Assembly (NCBI GenBank): GCA_020853795.1
Contig: JADYYF010000071.1
Span: forward strand, 1 to 64,000
Reading direction: 5' to 3'
Source: Candidatus Zixiibacteriota bacterium
Lineage (GTDB): Bacteria; Zixibacteria; MSB-5A5; CAIYYT01
Length of the DNA stretch: 64,000 nucleotides
Below are positions 53,674 to 63,555 of the stretch, one piece after another (positions within the stretch are counted from its first letter, which is position 1; every line of letters starts with the position of its first letter). Position numbers and translations under genes: made by a program. The notes under the pieces were generated by a model. That model made no database searches, was not told the DNA's origin, and saw only the letters and a list, made by a program, of their open reading frames with translations.

Positions 53674-55056
53674 CTACAGCTCCGATAGATCCAGCTCGGT
53701 GACCTGACCGAATTGTTTCAACTTGTCGCGCAACACATCCGCCTTGCCGACCACGACGATCAGCAGGTTGTTCGGATCGAGATATTTCTGCGCCGCCACA
53801 CGAACCTGCTGCGGCGTGACGGCATTGAGATAGTCGATATACTTCGCCAGATAATCCTTCTCCAGTCCGTACAATTCGACAATCGACAATTGGTCGGCGA
53901 CTTGTTCCGGCGTCTCGAACTGCCGCGGGAAGAACCCGGCGTAGAACGATTTCGCCTCGCTCAGCTCTTGCGCCGTGACGTCGGTGTCGCGCATGCGGTT
54001 CAAGTGGTCGATCGTCGCCGCGATCGCCGGCGCGCACGAATCAGTGCGCGTCGCCACGGTCACCGCAAATTCTCCCGGATACCGATTGAACGAGTACATC
54101 GACGAGATCCCGTACGTCAATCCGCGCTTATCGCGCACGTCAATCAGCAGCCGCGAGCGGAAGCCGCCGCCGCCGAGGATGTAGTTCATCAGCCGCACGG
54201 CATAAATGTCCGGATTCAACCGGTCGATGCCCAGGTGCCCCATCTTCACGTTGGCATTGGTCGCATCCGGCTTGTTGACGAGGATCACCTTGGTCCCGCG
54301 CACGGGATTGGCCGGCGAAAAGTTCGCCTTGGGCAACTCGCCCTTCGCCCAGCCCGCAAACTTGGCCTCGATCTTCGGCAAGACATCCGCCGCTGTCACG
54401 GCGCCGGCAATGTAGAGCACGGAGTTATTCGGCAGGAAGTAGGTCTTCCAGAAATTCACAATGTCGTCGCGCGTGATCTCCCCAACGGACTCGATCGTTC
54501 CCGATCCTGGCTGTCCGTACGGATGCTCACCGAACAGGTACTGACCGAACTGTACCTCCGCGACGGTCCCCGGATCGTCCTTCTGCGACATGAGCCCGGC
54601 GATCGTCTGCTTGCGCAGGCGCTCGACCTCGTCGGCCGGAAAGGTGGGATTCAGTACCACGTCCGCCAGCAAGTCCATTCCCACCTCGAGGTGCTTGGTC
54701 AGCACCTCGCAGGTGACGTTCATCGCGTCCTCGCGCGCATTGGCGCCCAGACTGCCGCCGACAAAGTCGATTTCCTGCGACACCTTCGTGGCGTCGCGCG
54801 TCATCGTGCCCTTACGTAATAGATCGGCGGTCAAGTTGGCCAGTCCGGCCTTGCCGCGCGGATCCATCGCGGTCCCGGACTTGATCAACAACCGCATCGA
54901 CACCACCGGCTGTTCGTCATTCTGCACCACTACGACTTTCAAGCCGTTGTCGAGCACCTTCTCCGCCATCGGCGGCATCGCAATCGCGCCCATGACCTGC
55001 GTCGCCGCCAGCGCGAATACCATCAGACTCGTCACTATCATCAATCGTTTTCGCAT
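53674..55056 (-). CDS. M16-family peptidase-like protein lacking the zinc site
   Basis: A 460-residue exported protein (signal peptide about 1-24) with the two-lobed M16 (insulinase/pitrilysin) fold. The HxxEH zinc motif is absent: the corresponding segment reads AGLANLTADLL. The substrate-binding Arg/Tyr motif of the other lobe is kept (FRSRLLIDVRDKRGLTYGISS). That combination is the regulatory-subunit type of the M16B family. GGGAGGAAG precedes ATG 55056. It lies 15 bases after its active partner, so the two are surely translated together and probably form a heterodimer. Confidence 0.9.
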   Translation of the reverse strand: MRKRLMIVTSLMVFALAATQVMGAIAMPPMAEKVLDNGLKVVVVQNDEQPVVSMRLLIKSGTAMDPRGKAGLANLTADLLRKGTMTRDATKVSQEIDFVGGSLGANAREDAMNVTCEVLTKHLEVGMDLLADVVLNPTFPADEVERLRKQTIAGLMSQKDDPGTVAEVQFGQYLFGEHPYGQPGSGTIESVGEITRDDIVNFWKTYFLPNNSVLYIAGAVTAADVLPKIEAKFAGWAKGELPKANFSPANPVRGTKVILVNKPDATNANVKMGHLGIDRLNPDIYAVRLMNYILGGGGFRSRLLIDVRDKRGLTYGISSMYSFNRYPGEFAVTVATRTDSCAPAIAATIDHLNRMRDTDVTAQELSEAKSFYAGFFPRQFETPEQVADQLSIVELYGLEKDYLAKYIDYLNAVTPQQVRVAAQKYLDPNNLLIVVVGKADVLRDKLKQFGQVTELDLSEL

Positions 55057-55071
55057 GATTCTGCTTCCTCC

Positions 55072-56412
55072 CTAAAATCCCATCATTCCGCCGCCGCCCT
55101 GTTGTTCCTGAATCACGGTCACCACCGTGCGCTTGCGGTCGGTCAGATACTCCTTGGCGACGCGCATGATGTCCTCGGCCGTGACCGCATTGTATTTGTC
55201 CGCCTCGGTAAACATCTGCTTGTAGTCGCCCAACACCGTTTGATAGTAGCCGAGCTGGTTGGCCTTGGCATCGTTTGACTGGTTGCCCATGTAGAACTGC
55301 GCTTCGATCTGGTTCTTCGCTTTCTGCAGCTCCTCTGCGCTCACCGGCTCGGTCTTCAACTTCTCGATCTCCTCATACAGGGCTTTCTCACCGTCGGCCG
55401 TGGTCTTGCCCGGCTGCATGAAACCGTAGGCGAAGAACACGCCCGCCTGCTCCATCGACTGATACTGGCCGCCCGCCGCCAGTGCCATCTGCTCCTTGTA
55501 GACCAGCCGCTGATAGGCGCGTGAGGACTCTCCACCCGACAAGATCGCCGACAACACGTCAAGCGGATAACTGTCGGGATGGCCCGCCGCCGGCGCGTGG
55601 TAACCGGCAATGAAGATCGGCAGTTGCGAGATCTTATGATAATCTACCCGCCGCTCGCCGCGCTGCTCCGGTTCGTTATACACCGGCCGCGGAATCTTCG
55701 GATTTCCCGGTATCTTGCCGAAATGCTTCTCGATGATCTTGATCGCCTCCGGCGTGTTGATGTCACCCACGATCACCACCGTGGCGTTGGCGGGGTTGTA
55801 ATAGGTATGATAGTAGTTCAAGCAATCTTCCAGAGTGATGCTCTCCACATCCTTGCGCCAGCCGATCGTCAGCCAGCCGTAGGAATGCGCCAGGAACACG
55901 TTCGCCGTCAATTGCTCCAGCACGTCGCCGAACGGCGAATTGTCGATCCGCTCGTTGCGCTCCTCCAGCACCACCTGCCGTTCCGAGGCCAACTGCGCCT
56001 CGGTCAGCGTCAGGTACTGCATCCGGTCAGCCTCCAGCCGCGCCACCAGATCCAGTTGGTCCTTGCCGACCTGCTGGTGGAAGGCAGTCATGTCGTTCGC
56101 GGTGAAGGCGTTGATCAGCCCGCCGTTCATCTGCATCAGCCGGTCGTGCTCGCCGTCCGCGAAGTTCTTGCTGCCTTTGAACATCAAATGCTCGAACAGG
56201 TGCGAAATGCCGGTGATCCCCGGCCGCTCATTTTTCGAGCCGACGTGATACCAGACGTGGAAGCTGAAAGCCGGCGTCGAGTGATCCTCCAACGTCAGCA
56301 CCGTCAGCCCGTTCTTCAGCACGTGTTTCTGCACCGGCCACTCCGACACTGTCGCCGCGGCTAACGCCGGCAGTAGCGCCAGGATCATGGCCGCCATCAC
56401 GAATCTCTTCAT
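55072..56412 (-). CDS. M16-family zinc peptidase, active subunit
   Basis: A 446-residue exported M16B peptidase. The inverted zinc motif HLFEH (His71, Glu74, His75) is intact, and the third ligand Glu151 lies in LEERNER, 76 residues on. ATG 56412 follows GGAGG and starts a signal peptide (about 1-22); the frame upstream to 56460 is not needed. It ends with a Gly/Met-rich tail (QGGGGMMGF). Paired with the inactive subunit downstream, it probably degrades peptides in the periplasm. Confidence 0.93.
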   Translation of the reverse strand: MKRFVMAAMILALLPALAAATVSEWPVQKHVLKNGLTVLTLEDHSTPAFSFHVWYHVGSKNERPGITGISHLFEHLMFKGSKNFADGEHDRLMQMNGGLINAFTANDMTAFHQQVGKDQLDLVARLEADRMQYLTLTEAQLASERQVVLEERNERIDNSPFGDVLEQLTANVFLAHSYGWLTIGWRKDVESITLEDCLNYYHTYYNPANATVVIVGDINTPEAIKIIEKHFGKIPGNPKIPRPVYNEPEQRGERRVDYHKISQLPIFIAGYHAPAAGHPDSYPLDVLSAILSGGESSRAYQRLVYKEQMALAAGGQYQSMEQAGVFFAYGFMQPGKTTADGEKALYEEIEKLKTEPVSAEELQKAKNQIEAQFYMGNQSNDAKANQLGYYQTVLGDYKQMFTEADKYNAVTAEDIMRVAKEYLTDRKRTVVTVIQEQQGGGGMMGF

Positions 56413-56472
56413 TGGTCCTCCACTGGGATATGGACTTCTCAGCAAATATTTCCTGTTCATTATCAGTCGCAG

Positions 56473-58896
56473 CTATTGAATCGTGAGGTCATACGGCAGC
56501 CGCATTTGCAGTCTGGCATCGGTGACTGTCAACGGGCGCAGCAACGCCGACAGCGTTTCCTGATGGCTTCCAGTCAACGCATTCATCACTCCATATGCCA
56601 GCCTCGACAACCGCATCGCTAAGCGGCGCTGCGGCCACTCGACCACCTCGTAATAATCGTCCCGAATCCCCGCGCGCTCGCGGGCCAGGTTGATCGCATC
56701 AGTCAGGCTCCCGACCGTGTCCGCCAGCCCCAACTCGACTGCGCGACGACCACTCCAGGCACGCCCCTGCGCAACCGCATGCACAGAGTCCGCCGGCAGA
56801 CCGCGTCCGTCGGCCACCACATCAAGGAAGCGGACATACATATCGTTCACCTGCCTCCGCAGAATCGAACGCTCTTCGAGCGAATATGGTTCCGTCATCG
56901 AATAGAAGTTTGCATGCTCGCCCCGCTTGATCGTCTCGGTACGCAAACCCAGCTTGCCGTACAACCCGCTCAAAGTCGGCTTCCCGGCAAATACCCCGAT
57001 CGAACCCGTAACCGTCTGCGGCTCCGTGATGATCTGATCGGAGGCCGAGGCGATGTAGTATCCCCCCGAGGCGCACACATCCGACATCGAGATGATCACC
57101 GGCTTGGCCTGGCGCGCTTCCGCCAACTCGCCCCAAATCAGATCCGAGGCAATCGCGTCTCCGCCCGGCGTGTTCATCCGCATCACGATCGCTTCGATCG
57201 CCGGATTTGTCCGCGCCGCCCGAATCGCGCCGCCGACCGTCGCCGCGCCCACGGTGTTGCCCTCAACGTAATCATACCCGGAACTGCCCTTGACGATTCC
57301 CCCCTCCACTGCGATCAGCGCAATCTGCGGCGGCTCGCCGAACCGTTCCCGAAACTGCGGCCGGTTGCGATATCTCCCTGCCGGCGTCACGCCGTAGTGA
57401 TCGCCGTAGAGTTCGGCAATCTTGTTTTCGAGTTCGTGCGGATAGAAGCGTCCGTCCACCAGGCGCAGCGACTCCGCTTGCGTCGACGTGAACGGTCCCT
57501 GATCGATGATCGCACGCAGGTGCTCGGTGGTGATCCCCCGCTCCTGCGCGATGTCCGCCAACATCTGCTCGTATAGATCATCGAGCAGCGTTTGCAGTGT
57601 CTCGCGGTAGTACGGACTCAGCGTCGTGTCAGTAAACACGTCGGGGGCGTTCTTGTACTTCCCCGACTTCTCGACCTCGGCGCCGACGCCCAATTTCTCC
57701 ATCAATCCGGTGTAGAATGTCACCTCAGCGCGCAAGCCGGTCAGATTCAGCGCATCGACCGGCAGCATGTAGACTCTGTCCGCCGCCGAAGCCAAATAGT
57801 AACCGCCGTTGCCGACGCCCGCCCCGAGATAGGCGATTACCGGCTTGCCGGTCTTGCGAAAATCATGCAGCGCGGCGCGCAAGTCGGCGATTCGTCCCCA
57901 GCCGATCCGCGGACTGCGAATCGTCACCAGCAAGCCCCGTACCTGCGGATCCGCCGCCGCCTGCCGAATCTTCTCCAGCCGCTGGTACATCGTCGCCGGC
58001 CCGCGACCGAACAAGAAGGGCTTGACCACTTCTTCCGGCATCTCACCGCTGACGTCGATTTGCAGCACCGAATGTGTATGCTTGATCACCTGCTCGCGCC
58101 GCGCGCCCGAAATTCCGGCGTAAACCGTCGAACGCCTGTAGTCGGCTTCATCATCAAAGAAGCTCTCGCCTCCGACCAGCACGCTGCCGAACGTGAATTC
58201 GAGTCCCGCGCCGAAGAATCCTTCGTCATCGATGCCGCCATAGAGCGACAACCCCGGCCGCCACTTGAAGCGCGTACTCAAGCGCCAGGTCGCTTCATCG
58301 AGACGCTGACTGCCGTGCAGCGTCATGTCCGCCCCCAGGGTCAGCGTCTCGCCGAACGGTCGCAACGCCACTCCAAACAGATATGCGATCGAACTCTCCC
58401 GGCCGTCGAATTTCTGCTTGTTGAAATTGCGCGCCTGCAGCGCCAGCGCGACCTGCCGGTTGGCGTGATAAAGCAGCGAGGCGTTCCAAGCGTGCGCTTT
58501 GTTGATCGGCGCCCAATCGCTCCTGTAGTAGGTGTAACTCAATCCGCTGTAGAGATTCTCTACGACGCGGCTCGATACGGCGAAATCGTAACGTGATACC
58601 TCGTCCGGCAAATCGAGTTTCAGCCTCTGATAGCCGAAGCCGAACCCGTAACCGGAAACCAGTATCGCATCGTCTCCATCAAAATCATCTTCCCCAAAAC
58701 TACGATAGTAGTTCAGCGCCAGCGCCCGATTAATGTACAGCGCCGCCGGATTGAGAAGCAGTGATTCCACCCCCAGCGTCGCCGCCTGCGGCACATCGGG
58801 AAGCGGTAGGCTCAGGGTCAGAGGCAGATTGGCAGCCTCGGCGCCGACAGTAAGACTGAGCGCGAGGAGTACACAGAAAATTACGCGGATAAACAA
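56473..58896 (-). CDS. sppA: SppA (67K type, S49) with N-terminal beta-barrel-like domain
   Basis: An 807-residue protein. The signal peptide (about 1-22) is followed by about 250 residues of alternating strands with Tyr/Phe/Arg and Gly-x-Gly (GYGFGFGYQRL, NLYSGLSYTYYRSDWAP, LSTRFKWRPGLSLYGGIDD), which look like an outer-membrane barrel. The C-terminal part (about 280-800) is a tandem S49 region of the SppA 67K type. The catalytic pair is Lys415 (YKNAPD) and Ser610 (VCASGGYY). The TTG start at 58896 follows AAAGG. It sits 60 bases ahead of the M16 pair and 33 bases after a DUF4097 gene. Confidence 0.85.
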   Translation of the reverse strand: MFIRVIFCVLLALSLTVGAEAANLPLTLSLPLPDVPQAATLGVESLLLNPAALYINRALALNYYRSFGEDDFDGDDAILVSGYGFGFGYQRLKLDLPDEVSRYDFAVSSRVVENLYSGLSYTYYRSDWAPINKAHAWNASLLYHANRQVALALQARNFNKQKFDGRESSIAYLFGVALRPFGETLTLGADMTLHGSQRLDEATWRLSTRFKWRPGLSLYGGIDDEGFFGAGLEFTFGSVLVGGESFFDDEADYRRSTVYAGISGARREQVIKHTHSVLQIDVSGEMPEEVVKPFLFGRGPATMYQRLEKIRQAAADPQVRGLLVTIRSPRIGWGRIADLRAALHDFRKTGKPVIAYLGAGVGNGGYYLASAADRVYMLPVDALNLTGLRAEVTFYTGLMEKLGVGAEVEKSGKYKNAPDVFTDTTLSPYYRETLQTLLDDLYEQMLADIAQERGITTEHLRAIIDQGPFTSTQAESLRLVDGRFYPHELENKIAELYGDHYGVTPAGRYRNRPQFRERFGEPPQIALIAVEGGIVKGSSGYDYVEGNTVGAATVGGAIRAARTNPAIEAIVMRMNTPGGDAIASDLIWGELAEARQAKPVIISMSDVCASGGYYIASASDQIITEPQTVTGSIGVFAGKPTLSGLYGKLGLRTETIKRGEHANFYSMTEPYSLEERSILRRQVNDMYVRFLDVVADGRGLPADSVHAVAQGRAWSGRRAVELGLADTVGSLTDAINLARERAGIRDDYYEVVEWPQRRLAMRLSRLAYGVMNALTGSHQETLSALLRPLTVTDARLQMRLPYDLTIQ

Positions 58897-58929
58897 GGTG
58901 GGCCTTTCCCGGTTGCGATAGCGGCAGGC

Positions 58930-60006
58930 TTACCGGTTGGAGAGTCGGTTTGAGTCCATTCCTTCCAAAGTTATCGTGCCAACTCCCGCCATGTCAATCT
59001 CGATTTTGTTCTGCCCCGATCCGACCTCGCCCTCGAGCACCGTCCGATTCACACGATTGACCCGGACCGGCAGGTCGCGCGTGTAGATTCGCCCGCCCTC
59101 TTCGGCGTGCAGGAACAGCCCCGCTGAGACCGTCGTCGGCAGCGTCATGTCGATCTTGCCGTTCTCGTTGCGCACGATCAGGTCGCCGCTCAGCGACGCC
59201 AGCTCAAGCCGGATATTCGAATTGTCGGTAGACAGCGTTGAACGTCCCGACGCCAGCGCGATGTTGGCCGCCTGGATTTGCGCGAATTCGGTGCGCGCAT
59301 CAACCTCGCCCCGGATCGAATCCATCTCGATCCGGCCGTTCTCGTTGCGCAACCGAATCGTCCCTAACTGCGCGTCGATGTTGCGCAGGACGATCGGCCG
59401 GTTGGTTGTCGTCACCTTCGTCGGCCCGGTGCAATCAACCACGGTCACGGCGCCGTTGTCGCAGGTCACGTTGACCTTGTTGGAGATCTCCCGCAGGCGA
59501 ACATCGCCGAAATTGTTGCTGATATCCACGGCCGCAAACGGCCCGTCAATGTCGACGCCGAAATTTGACGTCCGCGCGAAGATCTTTAAATTCGCCGTGG
59601 CCGGTGCTTCAATCTCGACCGTTACCCCCGCCGAAGAGTTCGAGCCGCGCCACGGCGGCGACGAACGCGTCTCGGCCGAAATCGCAAACTCATTCTCCAG
59701 ATCCTCGAACGCGATGTTCAGGTAGTCGGCAAACTGCTCCGCTTCATCGCGCGAAGTTGCCTTGAATTGCTGCCGGATCACCACGCGCACATCACTGCGA
59801 TTCGTCGCCTCCACTTTCAAGGAGCCGATCAAGTACGACGAGGCCGTGAACGACAGATTCTCCGTTCCGGCGACTCCGAAGGTCTTGACAATCGGGGCAC
59901 TTTCGAACTTCTCGTTGCTGACTTGTGTCAGGCGTTGCGCTGCCAGCGGAATCGCAAGTCCGACCACCAGCACCGCCATGACCGATCCGATCACCGATTT
60001 TGCCAT
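58930..60006 (-). CDS. DUF4097-like secreted beta-helix protein
   Basis: A 358-residue exported protein (signal peptide about 1-23) with repeated beta strands such as ANLKIFARTSNFGVDIDG and GTIRLRNENGRIEMDS that match the right-handed coils of DUF4097/DUF4098 proteins. These are widespread, adhesin-like or stress-linked, with no known activity. No ribosome binding site is clear before ATG 60006. The gene is 33 bases upstream of sppA and 34 bases after the methyltransferase gene, so it belongs to the same run. Confidence 0.75.
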   Translation of the reverse strand: MAKSVIGSVMAVLVVGLAIPLAAQRLTQVSNEKFESAPIVKTFGVAGTENLSFTASSYLIGSLKVEATNRSDVRVVIRQQFKATSRDEAEQFADYLNIAFEDLENEFAISAETRSSPPWRGSNSSAGVTVEIEAPATANLKIFARTSNFGVDIDGPFAAVDISNNFGDVRLREISNKVNVTCDNGAVTVVDCTGPTKVTTTNRPIVLRNIDAQLGTIRLRNENGRIEMDSIRGEVDARTEFAQIQAANIALASGRSTLSTDNSNIRLELASLSGDLIVRNENGKIDMTLPTTVSAGLFLHAEEGGRIYTRDLPVRVNRVNRTVLEGEVGSGQNKIEIDMAGVGTITLEGMDSNRLSNR

Positions 60007-60040
60007 CGCTATTCGATACGAGTTCCTAACTGGTTCCGTT

Positions 60041-60826
60041 TCAAACAGTTTTGAGCGCGGAGGCGAATTGGCTCATGGCGATCGCCGCCGCTACCGCCGC
60101 ATTCAGCGACTCGATCCGACTCGAAGTCCGAATCGCAAAAACTTTGTCACAAGCCTTTCGCAGTGAATCGCTTAGCCCGGTCGCCTCGGAACCGATCGCC
60201 AAGCAAACCTTTCCAGATGGGACCAGTTCGTCCAGACGTACCCGTGCATCGGCGTCCGCGCCGTACAATGCTATACTATTGGACTTCAATTTGCCAAGCA
60301 AAGTTTCCGGCGATATCCGGCGAATCGTCGGCTGCAAAAACACCTCCCCGGCTGAGGCCCGCAGCACTTTTGGGCTGTAGAGATCGGCCGACCCGGGCGA
60401 CAAAGCCACCAGATCGACATTGAACGCCGCCGCCGTTCGCAAGATCGTCCCTAAATTCCCCGGATCGGCGAGTCCGTCCAGATAGAGCACGAACTTCGCC
60501 CGGGGCCAGAACGGCTCGCCCGCAGGCAACGCCTCCCGATCCGCCACCGCCAGAATCCCCTGAGAATGTTCCGTCTCGCTGAAGGATGAGAAGCGCTTGG
60601 CCCCGCATTCGTAAACAATCGCACCTTGATGATCTGCCAGAAACTTCTTTCCTGCTGCCGTCAGAAGAGTCGGACAACAGATCACATAATCGGGCGTGAC
60701 CCCCGTTGCCAGCATCGTCGCCACTGCCCGGGTTCCCTCAACCAGAAGCTTTGAGCTCTTCTTGCGGGAATGCGGCGATAACAATGCCCGCACCTCCTTC
60801 TCACGCGCTGCGGTAAGCTCCAACAC
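60041..60826 (-). CDS. TrmH/SpoU-family RNA 2-prime-O-methyltransferase
   Basis: A SpoU-class (SPOUT) enzyme that methylates tRNA or rRNA ribose. It has an N-terminal substrate-binding L30e-like domain (about 20-110) and a SPOUT domain with the three motifs DPGNLGTILRTAAAF, IGSEATGLS and RIESLNAAVAAAIAMSQF. TTG 60895 would give 284 residues and GTG 60826 gives 261; the shorter start avoids overlap with the divergent patatin gene. Which RNA it modifies is not visible. Confidence 0.88.
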   Translation of the reverse strand: MLELTAAREKEVRALLSPHSRKKSSKLLVEGTRAVATMLATGVTPDYVICCPTLLTAAGKKFLADHQGAIVYECGAKRFSSFSETEHSQGILAVADREALPAGEPFWPRAKFVLYLDGLADPGNLGTILRTAAAFNVDLVALSPGSADLYSPKVLRASAGEVFLQPTIRRISPETLLGKLKSNSIALYGADADARVRLDELVPSGKVCLAIGSEATGLSDSLRKACDKVFAIRTSSRIESLNAAVAAAIAMSQFASALKTV

Positions 60827-60907
60827 AACGGCATGATAGAACTCCGTCGCCGACAGGTCAAACGAAATGCGCTTGCCCTGACGATTCCGGTTCAATTACT
60901 TCCGTTG

Positions 60908-63520
60908 ATGCGTCGTCTCGGGCTCTTCTTGTCAATCGTTTGCTTGTTGCTGGCGACTACCGCTCTCCAGGCTGGCAGTCTTCGCCTCCACCTTGATGAT
61001 CTGACTCCCAAAACGATCCGCCAGTCACTCAACCAAAATGTTCGCGGATTCCGCATCGGCGTTGCTCTCTCCGGCGGCGGCGCGCGCGGCTTTGCCCATA
61101 TCGGCGTACTCGAGGCCCTCGAAGAAATGGGCATCGACATCGATATCGTCGCCGGTACTTCCATGGGCGGCATCATCGGCGGTCTCTATGCCGCCGGCAT
61201 GTCGCCGCAGGAAATCGAGCAGGAGGCGCTTCAAATCGACTGGAGCAGCTTCTTCTCCGATCGACCGCGCCGCACTTCGCTGCTCTTCACTCGCCGCGCC
61301 GAGACCGAGGGTGCCCTGCTTTCGATTCGCTTTGACCGCTGGAATCCACAGATCCCGACCGCGCTCAGTACCGGTCAGAAACTTGTCAACGTCTTGAGTG
61401 ACCTGACTCAAACCTCCGGCTATTTCTCCGGCGGCAATTTCGCCAACCTCGAACGCCGCCTCGCCATTGTCGCCGTCGACCTCGTCGCCGGCGAACGGAT
61501 CGTCTTCACTGATGGCTCGCTCGTCGAGGCTCTCCGCGCCACCATGGGCGTCCCGCTCGCCTTCACTCCCCTCGAACGCGGCAACCAACTGCTGATGGAC
61601 GGCGGTCTTCTCGAGCCCATCCCAACCGCGGCTGCCCGTCAAATCGGCGCCGATTTCGTCATCGCGGTCAACACGACCTCCGACTTGCTCCCCAAGGAGA
61701 AAATCCTTGATCCGGTCGACATCGCCAATCAAACCACGACCATCCTTTCGGCCGCCACGCGTGAACAGCTGTTGGCTCAGGCGGACTTTGTCGTCGCGCC
61801 CGATCTGCATGACATCAGCGCTACCGACTTTCGCCACAGTTCCGAAGCGATCGCCCAGGGCTACGACGCTGCGCTGGCGGCCTGCGATTCGCTCACGCAC
61901 AAACTCGCGCAACACGACAAGGGTTCGATCCCCGTTCGCATCGCGCGCGTGGAGGCGGTTGACCGCGCGACCGGTGCACTCAACCCGGATATCTCCGGTC
62001 TCCTGGCGCGGCTCACTGCCGCTCCTGTGACTGACGGCGATATCGCCGAGGCATTACACCAGTTGTTCCGGACCGGGGCTTTCGCTTCGCTCGACTGGCA
62101 GGTCATGGCCGTCTCCGACACCGTCTTGCGTGTCGAGTTCACTCGCTTTCCCATTATCACGCACGTCAATTTTGAGGGCAATCGCGTCTTTCCCGACTCG
62201 ACTCTGCGGCGCATCGGCAAACTGGACGATCGCAAGATCGAAACCTTGGCGCAGGTTACCGAACTCTACAGCCTCCTGTTCTCCCGCTACCGCGCCGGCG
62301 GCTACGACCTGGCCCAGGTCAAGGGTGCCTGGCTCGATACCACCCGGGCCGAACTGACCATTGTCCTTGATGAAGGCCAGATCGTTGCACTGGCCGTCGA
62401 AGGCAACTCCGCCACGCGCTCCTGGGTCGCCGCCAGCTACTTCCCGCTCCAGATCGGCGACTTCTACAGCAAACCCAGGGCCCTCCGCGGCGTGCAGGAG
62501 ATCTACAACTCCGGCCTCTACGACAATGTCAATCTCCGCTTGGAAGATCAATCCGGCGGCGTCAAAGTCACCATCATCGTCAAGGAAAACAAATTCACCT
62601 TCGCCCGCCTCGGCGCCCGCTACCACGAGGACTTCCACCCCGAGGCCTTTGTCAAGTTGGGTTATGCCAACCTTTTCGGCACCGGCCAGGAAATCACCGC
62701 TTACGCCCGTTTCTCGGAACGCCGCAAGTTGTATCAGCTGCAATTGCGCGCCGACCGAATTTTTCGCACCTTCCTCACTTATCGCATTCAAGGCTTCTAT
62801 GCGAACAACAAAATCGGGCAGTTTATCGGCGATGATCGCATCTCCCACCGGACCGACAAACGCTGGGGAACACAGGTCGGCGTCGGCCAGCAGCTTCTGA
62901 AACTCGGATTAGTGGAGGCGATCGCCCGGTACGAGCAGATTCGCTTCACCAATCCACCCGCCGGACCGGTCTCGGAACGCCGCGTCGCTTCGCTGATTGC
63001 CAGCCTCCATTACGACACGAAAGACCGCTTCACCTTCCCGACGCGCGGCCAAGCCGTCGAGGCCACCGCCGAAATTGCCAGCAACGTCCTGGGGGCGGAC
63101 GAGGTCTTCACCCGGCTCGAAGCATCCGCAGAGACGTTCCAGCGCTTCGGCCGCAAACTCGTACTCCATCCGCGCGTCGCCATCGGTCTCTCGCAAGATA
63201 TCCTCCCGGTCTACGATCGCTTCTACCTCGGCGGCACGCGCAGCTTCTATGGTTATGAAACCGATCAACTCGCCGGCGACAAGTACCTCCTCCACAACCT
63301 CGAACTGCGCCTCGGGCCGATTTACAGCTTCTATCTTTCCGGCCGCTATGATGTCGGGGATGTCTTCTCCAGCCTTGAGAATGTGCGCTTCAGCCAGCTC
63401 CGCCACGGCTTTGGCGCCACACTTTCCCTTGACACCCCGGTCGGCCCGCTTTCCGTATCCTATGGCGGCGCCGACGGCACCGACCCGAATCTCTATCTCA
63501 ATCTCGGATTTGACTTTTAG
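60908..63520 (+). CDS. Patatin-like phospholipase fused to POTRA and outer-membrane barrel
   Basis: A PlpD-like (type Vd) autotransporter. Signal peptide about 1-23, patatin lipase domain about 48-300 with the oxyanion motif GGGARG (56-61), nucleophile Ser85 in GTSMGG and Asp231 in the DGG motif. One or two POTRA-like modules follow (about 380-540), and a C-terminal barrel (about 550-870) of the BamA/Omp85 type (LNLGFDF end). The catalytic dyad is intact, so it should hydrolyse phospholipids outside or at the cell surface. ATG 60908 begins MRRLGL; the frame upstream to 60833 would put the signal peptide inside the protein. Confidence 0.92.
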   Translation: MRRLGLFLSIVCLLLATTALQAGSLRLHLDDLTPKTIRQSLNQNVRGFRIGVALSGGGARGFAHIGVLEALEEMGIDIDIVAGTSMGGIIGGLYAAGMSPQEIEQEALQIDWSSFFSDRPRRTSLLFTRRAETEGALLSIRFDRWNPQIPTALSTGQKLVNVLSDLTQTSGYFSGGNFANLERRLAIVAVDLVAGERIVFTDGSLVEALRATMGVPLAFTPLERGNQLLMDGGLLEPIPTAAARQIGADFVIAVNTTSDLLPKEKILDPVDIANQTTTILSAATREQLLAQADFVVAPDLHDISATDFRHSSEAIAQGYDAALAACDSLTHKLAQHDKGSIPVRIARVEAVDRATGALNPDISGLLARLTAAPVTDGDIAEALHQLFRTGAFASLDWQVMAVSDTVLRVEFTRFPIITHVNFEGNRVFPDSTLRRIGKLDDRKIETLAQVTELYSLLFSRYRAGGYDLAQVKGAWLDTTRAELTIVLDEGQIVALAVEGNSATRSWVAASYFPLQIGDFYSKPRALRGVQEIYNSGLYDNVNLRLEDQSGGVKVTIIVKENKFTFARLGARYHEDFHPEAFVKLGYANLFGTGQEITAYARFSERRKLYQLQLRADRIFRTFLTYRIQGFYANNKIGQFIGDDRISHRTDKRWGTQVGVGQQLLKLGLVEAIARYEQIRFTNPPAGPVSERRVASLIASLHYDTKDRFTFPTRGQAVEATAEIASNVLGADEVFTRLEASAETFQRFGRKLVLHPRVAIGLSQDILPVYDRFYLGGTRSFYGYETDQLAGDKYLLHNLELRLGPIYSFYLSGRYDVGDVFSSLENVRFSQLRHGFGATLSLDTPVGPLSVSYGGADGTDPNLYLNLGFDF

Positions 63521-63555
63521 GCAATCGCCGCTCGCCGAAAGCTCTTCGCGCTGTA

